64,000 nucleotides of DNA from the NCBI GenBank assembly GCA_900317835.1, contig ONIL01000005.1, positions 1 to 64,000 of the forward strand, given 5' to 3'. This document shows, in pieces, positions 17,763-26,614 of the stretch. Below the pieces are notes generated by a model. The model did not search any database. It saw only the letters and a program-made list of their open reading frames with translations, and was not told where the DNA came from. Positions within the stretch are counted from its first letter, which is position 1. Each line of letters opens with the position of its first letter. The translations under genes were made by a program, and so were the position numbers. This stretch comes from an uncultured Prevotellaceae bacterium. GTDB taxonomy: Bacteria > Bacteroidota > Bacteroidia > Bacteroidales > Muribaculaceae.

Positions 17763-17770
17763 TATATTTG
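17763..17770 (+). promoter_or_regulatory. -7 box of the porin gene
   Basis: TATATTTG matches TAnnTTTG and sits 40 bases before the ATG at 17811. It lies downstream of the alternative in-frame start at 17748, which therefore is not used. The -33 element is not clear. Confidence 0.5.
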
Positions 17771-17810
17771 TTGCCGAAAGAAATTCATTAACCTCCAAAC
17801 ATACAGAATT

Positions 17811-18938
17811 ATGATGAAAAAAAGACTACTCTTCTCCTTGATGGCAGCAATGATGCTTTTGCCTGTGCTGGCTCAAGGCGAGAACGGGAAAAAAGCGATT
17901 TTCACTCCGCCCAAGTTCAGCGGCTTCGCCATGGCTTCCTATCAAGCAACGTTCCAGGACGGTGGTAACAGTAACTCATTTGACCTCAGGCTGGTCAGGG
18001 CCTCGATCGAGGGACGCATCCTCGACGATTTCTACTACAAGATCCAGGGGCAGATTAACGGTAACACCACAACGATGGGCAGCAGCCCACGACTGGTAGA
18101 CTACTTCATGGAGTGGCAAAAACTGGAATTCTTCAAGGTAAAGCTAGGCCAGTTCAAGCGCCCGTTCACCTATGAGAACCCTATGAATCCTATTGATCAG
18201 GGTTTCATGGGCTATTCACAACCCGTCAGCAAACTCGCAGGTTTCAGCGACCGCACGGGAATGCACGCCAGCAATGGCCGTGACATCGGTCTGCAATTCC
18301 AAGGCGATTTCCTCAAAAACAGCAGCGGGCGCAACCTGCTGCACTATCAGGTGGGTGTGTTCAACGGCCAGGGCATTAACGTCAAGGACGTTGACGAGCG
18401 CAAGGACATCATCGGCGGCGCGTGGGTGATGCCCATCAAGGGTATGCGCCTCGGCGCCTTTGGATGGGAAGGTTCCTATGCACGCAAGAGCGGGGGCCAA
18501 ACCGTGAGCCTGCGCCAGCACCGCTATGCCTTGAGTGCTGAATACAAGAAAGGTGATCTGCAACTGCGTGCCGAGTACATCCACTCGACTGGCCTCGGCT
18601 TCACTACCACCTATCAGAAAGCCGATGACGCCAAGGACGCCACCATCAAGACCTATACCGACAAGGACGGCAATCAGGTCGCCAACAACAAGTCCGACGG
18701 TGTGTATGCTCTCGCCATTGTCCCCGTTGTCAAGGACAAACTGATGGCTAAAGCCCGCTACGACCTCTACCGTCCCACAGCCACGTCAGTGGCCCAAAAG
18801 ACCAACTACGAGGTGGGCTTGAACTACCGCTTATGCAAGTATCTGGAATTCCAGAGTGAGTATTGCCTGACCAACGACCGCTCGCTGGCCAAGCACAACT
18901 ACAGCACACTGTTCTTCCAAGTCTCCATTAGATACTGA
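17811..18938 (+). CDS. phosphate-selective (OprO/OprP-type) outer-membrane porin
   Basis: This 375-residue protein has a signal peptide (MMKKRLLFSLMAAMMLLPVLAQG) and a 16-strand-porin-like pattern of amphipathic strands. It contains FDLRLVRASIEGRILDDFYY and FFKVKLGQFKRPFTYEN, the latter typical of the OprP/porin_4 family, and terminates in a short aromatic strand (FFQVSIRY). It would let anionic solutes through the outer membrane; selectivity for phosphate cannot be claimed from sequence. A Dcu-type dicarboxylate transporter follows 105 bases downstream in the same direction, so the pair may form an outer- and inner-membrane route for an organic anion. Confidence 0.87.
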   Translation: MMKKRLLFSLMAAMMLLPVLAQGENGKKAIFTPPKFSGFAMASYQATFQDGGNSNSFDLRLVRASIEGRILDDFYYKIQGQINGNTTTMGSSPRLVDYFMEWQKLEFFKVKLGQFKRPFTYENPMNPIDQGFMGYSQPVSKLAGFSDRTGMHASNGRDIGLQFQGDFLKNSSGRNLLHYQVGVFNGQGINVKDVDERKDIIGGAWVMPIKGMRLGAFGWEGSYARKSGGQTVSLRQHRYALSAEYKKGDLQLRAEYIHSTGLGFTTTYQKADDAKDATIKTYTDKDGNQVANNKSDGVYALAIVPVVKDKLMAKARYDLYRPTATSVAQKTNYEVGLNYRLCKYLEFQSEYCLTNDRSLAKHNYSTLFFQVSIRY

Positions 18939-19043
18939 TTTTCAAACTACGAGTTTCACAAGTTCAACTAATTGGCTCTGTGCCGTTAAATTAGCGTAAT
19001 TTGTAGTTTTAATAGAACTAAAACTTAAAAACTTAATAACAAC

Positions 19044-20507
19044 ATGTCACTACTCATGATCCTTCAACTGTGTATCGTGCTGGGCGCATTGTGGCTCGGC
19101 TCGCGATACGGAAGCTTGGCTCTGGGTGCCATCTCGGGCATCGGCCTGGCAATTCTCGTGTTCGGCTTCGGTATGAAACCCGGCTCCCCTCCCACCGACG
19201 TGATTTACATCATCATCGCCGCTGTCACCTGCGCCGGCATCATGCAGGCCTCGGGCGGTATGGACTGGCTGATCCAGTTGGCCGAGAAGATGTTGCGCAA
19301 GCACCCCGACCGCATCACCTTCCTCGCCCCGTTGTGCACTTTCTTCCTGACGGTGCTCGTCGGCACAGGTCACGTGGTTTACACGCTCATGCCCATCATC
19401 TGCGACATCGCGATCAAGAAGGGCATCCGCCCCGAGCGTCCTTGCGGTATCGCCAGTATCGCTTCCCAGATTGGTATCACCTGCTCGCCCATCGCGGCGG
19501 CTGTGGTAGCCTTTATCACCATCTCGGGAACCAATGGCTACAACATTTCCATCCCTCAGGTGCTCATGGTAACCATTCCCGCCTGTCTGCTGGGTATCAT
19601 CGTGGCATCCATCGCCTCTTACAAGCGCGGAAAGGACCTTGACAAGGATCCCGAGTTCCAGAAGAAGATCGCCGACCCCGCTCAGCGCGAGTATATCTAC
19701 GGCAGCAACGCTACGACGCTCGATAAGAAAATTGCCCCCGAGAGCAAGCGCGCGGTTTACATCTTCTTTGGTGCCTTGCTGGTGATTGTGTTCTTCGCTA
19801 TCTTCCAGGAACTGCTTCCCTCCTATAGTACGATCAAGGCCATCGACAGTGATGCGACCGTCGAACTCATCGGTTCGCGTGTGACCATTACCGCCGATCA
19901 GCTGGCCAAGCTTGGTATCGCCGTTGATGGCGTGACCAAAATGCACCTCACCCCGCTGAAGATGAATCTCGTCATCCAGATTGTGATGATCACCGCTGCT
20001 GCGCTGATGATCATCTTCTGCAAGGCGTCGCCCAAGAAGGCTATCGCTGGCCCCGTTTGGCAGAGCGGTATGGTGGCTGTTGTCGCTATCTATGGCATCG
20101 CATGGCTTGCCGACACCTATTTCGCCAACTACCTGGGCGAAATCCAAAACATGCTGGCGGGCTTGGTTGAACGCTATCCATGGTCGATTGCATTCGCTTT
20201 CTTCCTTGTGTCGGTGCTCGTCAACTCACAGGGTGCCGTGGTCGTATCCATGTTGCCACTGGCTTATGGACTCGGCATTGACGGATGGATTCTGTTGGGT
20301 GTGTTGCCCTCGGTATATGGCTACTTCTTCATCCCCAACTACCCGTCGGATATTGCCACGGTGAACTTCGACCGCACGGGCACAACAGTCATCGGCAAAT
20401 ACCTGCTGAACCACTCGTTCATGATGCCTGGTTTGGTCCACACCTTCGTCGCCTGCGTCGCCGGTTACCTCATCGCCTTCCTGTACCACTCGATGGGTTG
20501 GATTTAA
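19044..20507 (+). CDS. anaerobic C4-dicarboxylate transporter (Dcu family)
   Basis: This 487-residue inner-membrane transporter has about 11-12 hydrophobic helices, in the family of DcuA/DcuB that exchange fumarate, succinate, malate or aspartate in anaerobes. Family-type segments are FGFGMKPGSPPTDVI, VGTGHVVYTLMPIICDIAI and ASQIGITCSPIAAAVVAF, with a C-terminal NYPSDIATVNFDRTGTT. A hydrophilic, strand-forming insert at about 260-300 breaks the helices. Succinate export or aspartate uptake fits a fermenting gut bacterium, but DcuA versus DcuB cannot be decided. The transcript ends at a strong hairpin at 20538. Confidence 0.92.
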   Translation: MSLLMILQLCIVLGALWLGSRYGSLALGAISGIGLAILVFGFGMKPGSPPTDVIYIIIAAVTCAGIMQASGGMDWLIQLAEKMLRKHPDRITFLAPLCTFFLTVLVGTGHVVYTLMPIICDIAIKKGIRPERPCGIASIASQIGITCSPIAAAVVAFITISGTNGYNISIPQVLMVTIPACLLGIIVASIASYKRGKDLDKDPEFQKKIADPAQREYIYGSNATTLDKKIAPESKRAVYIFFGALLVIVFFAIFQELLPSYSTIKAIDSDATVELIGSRVTITADQLAKLGIAVDGVTKMHLTPLKMNLVIQIVMITAAALMIIFCKASPKKAIAGPVWQSGMVAVVAIYGIAWLADTYFANYLGEIQNMLAGLVERYPWSIAFAFFLVSVLVNSQGAVVVSMLPLAYGLGIDGWILLGVLPSVYGYFFIPNYPSDIATVNFDRTGTTVIGKYLLNHSFMMPGLVHTFVACVAGYLIAFLYHSMGWI

Positions 20508-20537
20508 TATCGATTATGAACATCCACATATTAAAGA

Positions 20538-20570
20538 CAATGCCCGTGCACTCGCATGGGCATTGCTTTT
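20538..20570 (+). terminator. intrinsic terminator after the Dcu transporter gene
   Basis: CAATGCCCGTGC (20538-20549) pairs with GCATGGGCATTG (20554-20565), 12 pairs with one G-T wobble and a 4-nt loop. CTTTT follows. Confidence 0.85.
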
Positions 20571-20658
20571 AGTATTAATGGACTGGGGCGTGTTAATCTT
20601 TTAACAATATATTTGTTAAATTAACGTGATTTTCACGCGTGGGTGTTAGGTAAAGATG

Positions 20659-20666
20659 TATTTTTG
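20659..20666 (+). promoter_or_regulatory. -7 box of the MoxR/Bat operon
   Basis: TATTTTTG matches the consensus and lies downstream of the earlier in-frame start at 20643, which sets ATG 20718 as the moxR start. No clear -33 is seen, so the promoter may need an activator or another sigma factor. Confidence 0.5.
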
Positions 20667-20717
20667 CAACTCGTAAATGAGATTAAACAGATAACCAAAA
20701 AGAAAAACAATAGTGTT

Positions 20718-21713
20718 ATGGCAGAAACAGTCAATATCAGGGAATTAAATGACCTGATTGCAAGTAAAAGTGACTTTGTGAACTTGATTCGTCAAGGTAT
20801 GGACCAGACCATCGTGGGGCAGAAGCACCTCGTTGACTCGTTGCTTATCGCGTTGCTCGCCAATGGGCACGTGCTGCTCGAGGGTGTGCCGGGCCTGGCC
20901 AAGACCAAAGCTATCAGCACACTGGCATCGCTGATTGATGCCCGCTTCTCGCGCATCCAGTTCACTCCCGACTTGCTGCCCGCCGATGTGGTGGGAACCA
21001 TGATTTACAGCATCAAGAAAGAGCAGTTCGAGGTCAAGAAGGGCCCGGTATTTGCCAACTTTGTCCTCGCCGACGAGATCAACCGCGCTCCCGCCAAGGT
21101 GCAGAGCGCTCTGCTCGAAGCCATGCAGGAACGCCAAGTCACCATCGGCGAGCAATCGTTCAAACTCGATGACCCCTTCCTGGTGCTCGCTACCCAGAAT
21201 CCCATCGAGCAGGAAGGCACTTACCCCCTGCCCGAGGCTCAAGTGGACCGTTTCCTGATGAAGGTCATCATCGGCTATCCCAGCAAGAGCGAGGAGAGCG
21301 AGATCATCAAAATGAACATTGCGCCCGACCCTGTGCAGGTGCGCCCGATGGTAACCCCCGCCGACATTGTGGACACCCGCAAAGTCGTACAACAGATTTA
21401 TATCGACGAGAAGATCCAAAAGTATATTGTTGACATCGTGTTCGCCACTCGTTTCCCTGCCGACTACGGCATGAACGACCTCAAGAGCATGATCTCGTTC
21501 GGTGCGTCACCTCGTGCTTCGATCAACATGGCACTGGCATCAAGGGCATATGCCTTCCTGCGCAACCGCGGCTATGTCATCCCCGAGGACGTGCGCGCCG
21601 TGTGCCACGACGTGATGCGCCACAGGTTGGGTCTGACCTACGAGGCCGAGGCCAACAACATCACTAGCGACGAGATCATCAGCAACATCCTCGACAAGAT
21701 TGCTGTTCCTTGA
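20718..21713 (+). CDS. MoxR-family AAA+ ATPase
   Basis: MoxR ATPases act as chaperones with von Willebrand A partners. This 331-residue protein has Walker A as GVPGLAKT, Walker B and sensor region FVLADEINRAPAKVQSALLE, the MQERQVTIG segment, and the sensor motif ATQNPIEQEGTYPLPEAQ with the arginine finger in QVDRF. The length is normal. It heads a cluster with a DUF58 protein, two VWA proteins (BatA, BatB), TPR proteins (BatC, BatE) and BatD, the classic Bacteroides aerotolerance arrangement. It probably drives assembly or remodelling of an envelope complex from the cytoplasmic side. Confidence 0.95.
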   Translation: MAETVNIRELNDLIASKSDFVNLIRQGMDQTIVGQKHLVDSLLIALLANGHVLLEGVPGLAKTKAISTLASLIDARFSRIQFTPDLLPADVVGTMIYSIKKEQFEVKKGPVFANFVLADEINRAPAKVQSALLEAMQERQVTIGEQSFKLDDPFLVLATQNPIEQEGTYPLPEAQVDRFLMKVIIGYPSKSEESEIIKMNIAPDPVQVRPMVTPADIVDTRKVVQQIYIDEKIQKYIVDIVFATRFPADYGMNDLKSMISFGASPRASINMALASRAYAFLRNRGYVIPEDVRAVCHDVMRHRLGLTYEAEANNITSDEIISNILDKIAVP

Positions 21714-21792
21714 TAGTTAACAGATAACAGTTTTTTCGGCTGATGGTTACATCATGCAATCGAGAATGGATTAACTATTCACTGTTAACTAT
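21713..21792. repeat. 11-bp inverted repeat in the moxR-DUF58 gap
   Basis: ATAGTTAACAG (21713-21723) and CTGTTAACTAT (21782-21792) are perfect reverse complements separated by 58 bases, filling most of the gap between the two genes. The GTTAAC core is itself palindromic. It could form an mRNA stem that tunes expression or stability. Confidence 0.5.
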
Positions 21793-21806
21793 TAACTTGA
21801 GAAGAA

Positions 21807-22682
21807 ATGGATACCAATGAACTGTTGCGCAAGGTCCGCAAGATTGAGATCAAGACCAAGGGCCTGTCGCAGAACATATTTGCCGGCGAATACCACTCGG
21901 CCTTCAAGGGCAGGGGTATGACCTTCAGTGAGGTGCGCGAGTACCAGTATGGCGACGACGTGCGCGACATCGACTGGAACGTCACAGCCCGCTACAATCG
22001 CCCTTATGTCAAGGTCTATGAGGAGGAACGCGAGCTCACCGTGATGCTGCTCGTTGACGTGAGCGGCAGCAAGGACTTTGGTGCCGTGGGTGTTGCCAAG
22101 CGCGAGATGATGGCCGAAATCGGAGCCACTATCGCCTTCTCGGCCATTCAGAACAACGACAAGGTGGGTGTCATCTTCTTCAGCGACAAGGTGGAGAAAT
22201 TCATCCCGCCCAAGAAGGGACGCAAGCACATCCTGCTGGTCATCCGCGAGTTGCTGGACTTCCAGCCCACTGGGACGGGTACTGACATCAACATGGTGCT
22301 GGAGTACATGACCAGCGCCCTGAAAAAGCGCTGCACCACCTTCCTGGTAAGCGACTTCATCGACGAGCATGACTACAGCAAGTCGCTCTCCATCGCCAAC
22401 CACAAGCATGATGTCATCGCCGTGCAGGTCTATGACAAGCGCGAGGCGCAACTGCCCGATGTGGGACTGATGCGGCTGCGTGACGCTGAACGGGGCACAA
22501 TGAAGTGGGTCAACACGAGCAGTAAACGCGTGCGCGACACCTATAGTCGCTGGTGGTACCAGCAACAACAAGCGGTCAACGGCACACTGCAACGCTGCAA
22601 CGTCGATGTGGCGAGCGTAGCGACCGACGAGGACTATGTGACCGCCCTGATGGGACTGTTCAAGTCGCGTGGAGCGTCTTGA
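21807..22682 (+). CDS. DUF58 domain protein with VWA-like fold
   Basis: This 291-residue cytoplasmic protein contains the DUF58 hallmark FSEVREYQYGDDVRDIDWN (about 32-51) and a von Willebrand A-like region. Its metal site reads LLVDVSGSKDF, a D-x-S-x-S motif, followed later by TGTGTDINMVLEYM. DUF58 proteins are almost always encoded next to MoxR and are thought to be its adaptor or substrate. It follows moxR after 93 bases that hold an inverted repeat. The exact biochemical role is not known for the family. Confidence 0.92.
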   Translation: MDTNELLRKVRKIEIKTKGLSQNIFAGEYHSAFKGRGMTFSEVREYQYGDDVRDIDWNVTARYNRPYVKVYEEERELTVMLLVDVSGSKDFGAVGVAKREMMAEIGATIAFSAIQNNDKVGVIFFSDKVEKFIPPKKGRKHILLVIRELLDFQPTGTGTDINMVLEYMTSALKKRCTTFLVSDFIDEHDYSKSLSIANHKHDVIAVQVYDKREAQLPDVGLMRLRDAERGTMKWVNTSSKRVRDTYSRWWYQQQQAVNGTLQRCNVDVASVATDEDYVTALMGLFKSRGAS

Positions 22683-22716
22683 CATTTTAAATTTAGAGTT
22701 TAAAGATAGAAGAATA

Positions 22717-23673
22717 ATGTCACAGAATGTGAGACATATCATCATGACCGCAGTCGTGCTCATGGCAACAGCGTCAGGAGCATGGGGCGGGAACATCACG
22801 TTCAAGGCCAAACTGGATAGTGCCACACTGCTCATGGGCAAGACCACGACGCTGCACCTCGAGATCACACAGGACAAGGACGCACGCGGTTTTTTCCCTG
22901 GCGAGCAAGCCGACACGCTGAGTGCGATGGTTGAGATTGCCGAGCGTCCTGCTGCCGACACCATCGATCTGGACAACAACCGCATCCAAATCAACCGCGA
23001 CCTCATCATCCAGAGTTTTGACTCGGGCATGTGGATCATCAAGCCCATCCCCTATGTGGTGAATGGAGACACCGCTTACAGCAACCAGCTGACACTCAAG
23101 GTGCTACCCGTTGATGTGAGCCAAATGAAGGACATCCATGACATCAAGCCCGTTGAGGCTGTGCCGTTCAACCTGTTTGACTGGCTACCTGACTACTGGT
23201 GGGCATGGTTATTGGCGCTTTTGCTCATCGCAGGTGGCATCTGGGCCTACCGCAAGTATTACAAGAAGGGCATCAACCCGTTGAAACCCAGCAGGAAGCG
23301 ATTACCGCCCTATGAGGAGGCGATGATCAACCTGAAGAACCTCAAAGCTGCCCAGCTATGGCAGCAGGGACGGGAGAAAGACTATTTCACGGGATTAACC
23401 GACATCCTGCGCGTGTATATCGACCGCCGCTTCGACATCAATGCCGTCGAGATGACCTCATCGCAAATCATCGACACGCTCAAACGCAACGAGGAGACCA
23501 AGGCCGTGAATGAGCAGTTGGAGATGATTCTCGAGGTGGCCGACATCGTCAAGTTTGCCAACGCCCGACCGCTGGCCGACGACAATGAGGTCGCTTATCA
23601 GCGTGCCGTGAACTTCGTCGAGGCCACACGCCCCGTCGAGCAACCCGAAAAGAAGGAGGAGGTGAAGAAATGA
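22717..23673 (+). CDS. Bat-operon membrane protein (DUF4381-like)
   Basis: This 318-residue protein has an N-terminal export signal (about 8-26), a periplasmic beta-rich part, a central membrane helix (WWAWLLALLLIAGGIWAY, near 160-177) and a cytoplasmic C-terminal helical domain. The C-terminal domain includes FTGLTDILRVYIDRRF and EMTSSQIIDTL, a pattern shared with DUF4381 and with the C-terminus of BatD. ATG 22717 was chosen because an earlier in-frame ATG (22669) would overlap the DUF58 gene and lacks a signal. It overlaps batA by the ATGA at 23670. It probably acts as a membrane partner of the MoxR/VWA complex. Confidence 0.75.
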   Translation: MSQNVRHIIMTAVVLMATASGAWGGNITFKAKLDSATLLMGKTTTLHLEITQDKDARGFFPGEQADTLSAMVEIAERPAADTIDLDNNRIQINRDLIIQSFDSGMWIIKPIPYVVNGDTAYSNQLTLKVLPVDVSQMKDIHDIKPVEAVPFNLFDWLPDYWWAWLLALLLIAGGIWAYRKYYKKGINPLKPSRKRLPPYEEAMINLKNLKAAQLWQQGREKDYFTGLTDILRVYIDRRFDINAVEMTSSQIIDTLKRNEETKAVNEQLEMILEVADIVKFANARPLADDNEVAYQRAVNFVEATRPVEQPEKKEEVKK

Positions 23674-24665
23674 TGAACCTTGCTCATCCAGGCTGGCTGT
23701 GGCTACTGCCCGTGCTGTTGATACCGCTCATCGCATGGTATATCTACAGCCAGGACAAGAACGAACCCGAGATGAACGTGTCATCAACACGTGCATTTGA
23801 CGGAATGGGTACGAGTTGGAAAGTTTGGGCCAAGCATCTGTCCTTTGCCTTGAAATTGGGTGCGCTGGCATGCCTCATCATTATCCTGTGCCGCCCACAG
23901 ACCAAGGACAGCTGGTCAACTAGCGACGTTGAGGGAACCGACATCGTTCTTGCCCTTGACGTATCCACCAGTATGCTCGCCAAGGATTTCAAGCCCAACC
24001 GTTTCGAGAGCGCCAAGCGGGTGGCCACACAGTTTGTCAGCGGCCGTGACCACGACAACATCGGCCTGGTGCTGTTTGCTGGCGAGAGTTTCACCCAGGT
24101 ACCCATGACTATGGACAACGCGACGCTGGTCAACGCAATCGGACAGACCGAAATGGGCGCCCTTGAGGACGGTACCGCTATCGGCGACGGCATTGCCACC
24201 GCCATCAACCGCATACGTGACGGCAAGGCCAAGAGCAAGAGCATCATCCTGCTCACCGACGGCTCCAACAACACCGGTGTCGTTGCACCCAATACCGCTG
24301 CCGACATTGCCCGCAAATATGGCATCAAGATCTACACCATCGGCGTGGGCAGTAACGGCACTGCCGAGTATCCCGTCGCCATCGATTATGCCGGTAACAT
24401 CCAGTACCAGCGCATGCCCGTAGTTATTGATGAGACGACGTTGAAGAACATTGCCGCGACCACAGGCGGCAAGTACTTCCGTGCCACATCGGGCAACGTG
24501 CTGAGCAGCATTTTCAAGGAGATTGATGAACTGGAAAAGACGCACATGGACGTGCAGCGCTTCACCCACACCGAGGACCACTACGAACCGTGGGCGTTGC
24601 TGCTGTTGGGCCTGTTGTTGCTGAGTCTGCTGATGGATTATACTGTATTGAGGCACATTCCTTAA
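23670..24665 (+). CDS. batA: BatA, VWA-domain aerotolerance protein
   Basis: This 331-residue inner-membrane protein has two N-terminal helices (about 8-26 and 58-75), a von Willebrand A domain with the metal-ion site DVSTS at 97-101, and a C-terminal helix (about 307-325) before IRHIP-like residues. In Bacteroides fragilis the Bat genes are linked to survival under oxygen exposure. The start overlaps the stop of the preceding gene (ATGA), and batB follows 12 bases later, so the genes are translated together. BatA and BatB probably pair through their VWA domains and are served by the MoxR ATPase. Confidence 0.93.
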   Translation: MMNLAHPGWLWLLPVLLIPLIAWYIYSQDKNEPEMNVSSTRAFDGMGTSWKVWAKHLSFALKLGALACLIIILCRPQTKDSWSTSDVEGTDIVLALDVSTSMLAKDFKPNRFESAKRVATQFVSGRDHDNIGLVLFAGESFTQVPMTMDNATLVNAIGQTEMGALEDGTAIGDGIATAINRIRDGKAKSKSIILLTDGSNNTGVVAPNTAADIARKYGIKIYTIGVGSNGTAEYPVAIDYAGNIQYQRMPVVIDETTLKNIAATTGGKYFRATSGNVLSSIFKEIDELEKTHMDVQRFTHTEDHYEPWALLLLGLLLLSLLMDYTVLRHIP

Positions 24666-24677
24666 CTTGAAGAAACT

Positions 24678-25766
24678 ATGATCAATTTTGCTCATCCGCA
24701 ATATTTCTACCTGTTGCTCCTGCTGCCTGCGTTGGTGCTGCTATTCCTGTGGAACCGCCGCGACCGTCGTCACCGTCTGGAGCGCTATGGCAAACGTGCG
24801 ACCATCGAGCCGCTCATGCCCGAGGTGTCGCGCTACAAGCCATGGATCAGGCTCACCCTGGAACTGTTGTTGCTCACGATGGTCATCGTGGTGCTTGCCC
24901 GCCCACGGGCCGGTTCCAGCAAGACGACCACCAACGTGCACGGCATCGAGGTTATGGTTGCCGTCGATGTATCCAACTCGATGAATGCGTCAAGTACCGA
25001 CAACCCGCAGGACGTGAGCCGCCTGCAACGTGCAAAGATGATTCTTCAGAAGCTCATTGACCGCCTTGACAACAACAAGGTAGGACTCATCGTCTTTGCC
25101 GGCAATGCCTATATGCAGATGCCCATGACCAGCGATGCCGCGTCGGCCAAGTTGTTCCTGAACGCCATCAACACCAGCATGGCTCCCACTCAGGGAACCG
25201 CCATTGGCGCAGCCATCAACTTGGCACTCAACTGTTTCTCGCAGAGCAAGAAGTCACAAAAGGCAATCATCATCATCACCGACGGCGAGAACTTTGAAGA
25301 TGATGCCGTCGAAGCAGCCAAGAATGCAGCCAAAATGGGGGTTCACGTTTATGTCATTGGCGTGGGTTCGACCTCAGGAGCTCCCATTCCCATGGATGGC
25401 GGCTACCTGACCGATGACAGCGGCAACCCTGTGACCACCTATCTCAACGAGAAGATGGCCCAGGAGATTGCCGATGCCGGTGACGGCGTCTATATCTCGG
25501 GTACGGCAGCCGATGCTGTCTCAACCCTGCAGGAGACGCTCGACAAACTCGCCAAGAGTGATCTGGCCACTGTGACCTACACCCAGCACGACGAGCAATT
25601 CCCCGTGTTTGCCACCATCGCCCTGCTGCTGTTGATAGGCCTGTTGTTGCTGCTCGAACGCAAGAACCCGTGGCTCAAGAAGTATAATTTCTTCACTAAA
25701 GACAAGAAAGAAAACACCGTTAGCAATGAGACTGACAAGCAACAAGATAAAAAAGACCACCAGTAA
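24678..25766 (+). CDS. batB: BatB, VWA-domain aerotolerance protein
   Basis: This 362-residue protein has the same plan as BatA: N-terminal helices (about 9-24 and 58-75), a VWA domain with the metal site DVSNS at 97-101 and a conserved TQGTAIGAAINLAL segment, and a C-terminal helix (FATIALLLLIGLLLLL, near 313-329) followed by a charged tail (EKKNPW-like, then K/E/D/Q residues). It is a parallel copy of batA diverged within the operon. batC begins just after its stop codon. Confidence 0.93.
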   Translation: MINFAHPQYFYLLLLLPALVLLFLWNRRDRRHRLERYGKRATIEPLMPEVSRYKPWIRLTLELLLLTMVIVVLARPRAGSSKTTTNVHGIEVMVAVDVSNSMNASSTDNPQDVSRLQRAKMILQKLIDRLDNNKVGLIVFAGNAYMQMPMTSDAASAKLFLNAINTSMAPTQGTAIGAAINLALNCFSQSKKSQKAIIIITDGENFEDDAVEAAKNAAKMGVHVYVIGVGSTSGAPIPMDGGYLTDDSGNPVTTYLNEKMAQEIADAGDGVYISGTAADAVSTLQETLDKLAKSDLATVTYTQHDEQFPVFATIALLLLIGLLLLLERKNPWLKKYNFFTKDKKENTVSNETDKQQDKKDHQ

Positions 25767-25767
25767 C

Positions 25768-26601
25768 ATGCTCAAAGTTTTACTGATTGCAGTACTTGCT
25801 TTGGGAGGGGTCAATCCAGCACATGCCGCTGACAAGAAGCCCAAGATGACCAAGCAGGAACGCGTGTGCCTGCGCAACGGCAACAAGCTGTATGAAAAAA
25901 AGCGCTATGCCGAAGCCGAGGTCGAGTACCGCAAGGCCCTGCAGGCCAACCCCGCCAGCGAGAAGGCGCAGTTCAACCTCGCCACTGCACTCATGCGCCA
26001 AGGCAATGCCACAGCGCAGCAGGATGACGAGAAAAACCCGATGAACCAGGCCGAGGGCATCCTGACCAACCTGGCCAAGGGCGCTCAGGACAAGCAACTG
26101 CGCGGCAAGGCCTGCTATGACCTGGGCAACATCTCCTACAGTCGGCAAGACTATGGTAAGGCGATAGAGTTCTACAAGCATGCCCTGCGCTGCGACCCCA
26201 ATGATGAGCAAGCCCGTCACAACCTGCGCCTGGCCCAGCTCAAGAAGCAGCAACAGGATCAAAACAAGGACAAGAACCAGGACAAGAATCAAGATAATAA
26301 GGATAAAAACCAAGATCAGAACAAAGATCAAAATAAAGACCAAAATAAAGACCAAAACCAGGACAAGCAAGATCAAGACAAGGACAAGCAGAAGCAGGAT
26401 CAACAGAATCAAGATAATCAGGACCAGCAGAAGCAAGACCAGCAAAAGCAGCAACAACAGCAGGGCGGCATGAGCCAGCAGAACGCCGAACAGGTGCTCA
26501 AGGCCATGCAGGACCGTGAACGTGCCACACAGCAACGCATCAACGCCCAGCAAGCCCAGCAACAGCGCCACGAGCGCCAACGCACCAACAAGAAGTGGTA
26601 A
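25768..26601 (+). CDS. batC: BatC, TPR protein with low-complexity Q/D/K/N tail
   Basis: This 277-residue exported protein has a signal peptide (MLKVLLIAVLALGGVNPAHA) and TPR-like helices (LYEKKRYAEAEVEYRKAL, then GKACYDLGNISYSRQDYGKA) up to about residue 160. From about 165 to 245 it is almost entirely Q, D, K and N in repeats of the type DQNKDKN. ATG 25768 directly follows the batB stop (TAACATG); an upstream in-frame ATG at 25726 would overlap batB and add 14 residues. The repeat tract makes the opposite strand a long leucine-rich false reading frame. TPRs suggest a scaffold for periplasmic Bat proteins. Confidence 0.85.
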   Translation: MLKVLLIAVLALGGVNPAHAADKKPKMTKQERVCLRNGNKLYEKKRYAEAEVEYRKALQANPASEKAQFNLATALMRQGNATAQQDDEKNPMNQAEGILTNLAKGAQDKQLRGKACYDLGNISYSRQDYGKAIEFYKHALRCDPNDEQARHNLRLAQLKKQQQDQNKDKNQDKNQDNKDKNQDQNKDQNKDQNKDQNQDKQDQDKDKQKQDQQNQDNQDQQKQDQQKQQQQQGGMSQQNAEQVLKAMQDRERATQQRINAQQAQQQRHERQRTNKKW

Positions 26602-26614
26602 AAACAATGAGGCA

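Noticed and set aside
19050-20147. A 365-codon minus-strand frame inside the Dcu transporter gene
   Set aside because: It is antisense to a clear transporter and its product is unusually rich in D, G, H and Q, as expected of a shadow frame.
21792-23048. A 418-codon open frame on the minus strand across the DUF58 and Bat-operon membrane genes
   Set aside because: It lies antisense to two well-supported genes, has low-complexity content without a family signature, and reflects the codon bias of the true strand.
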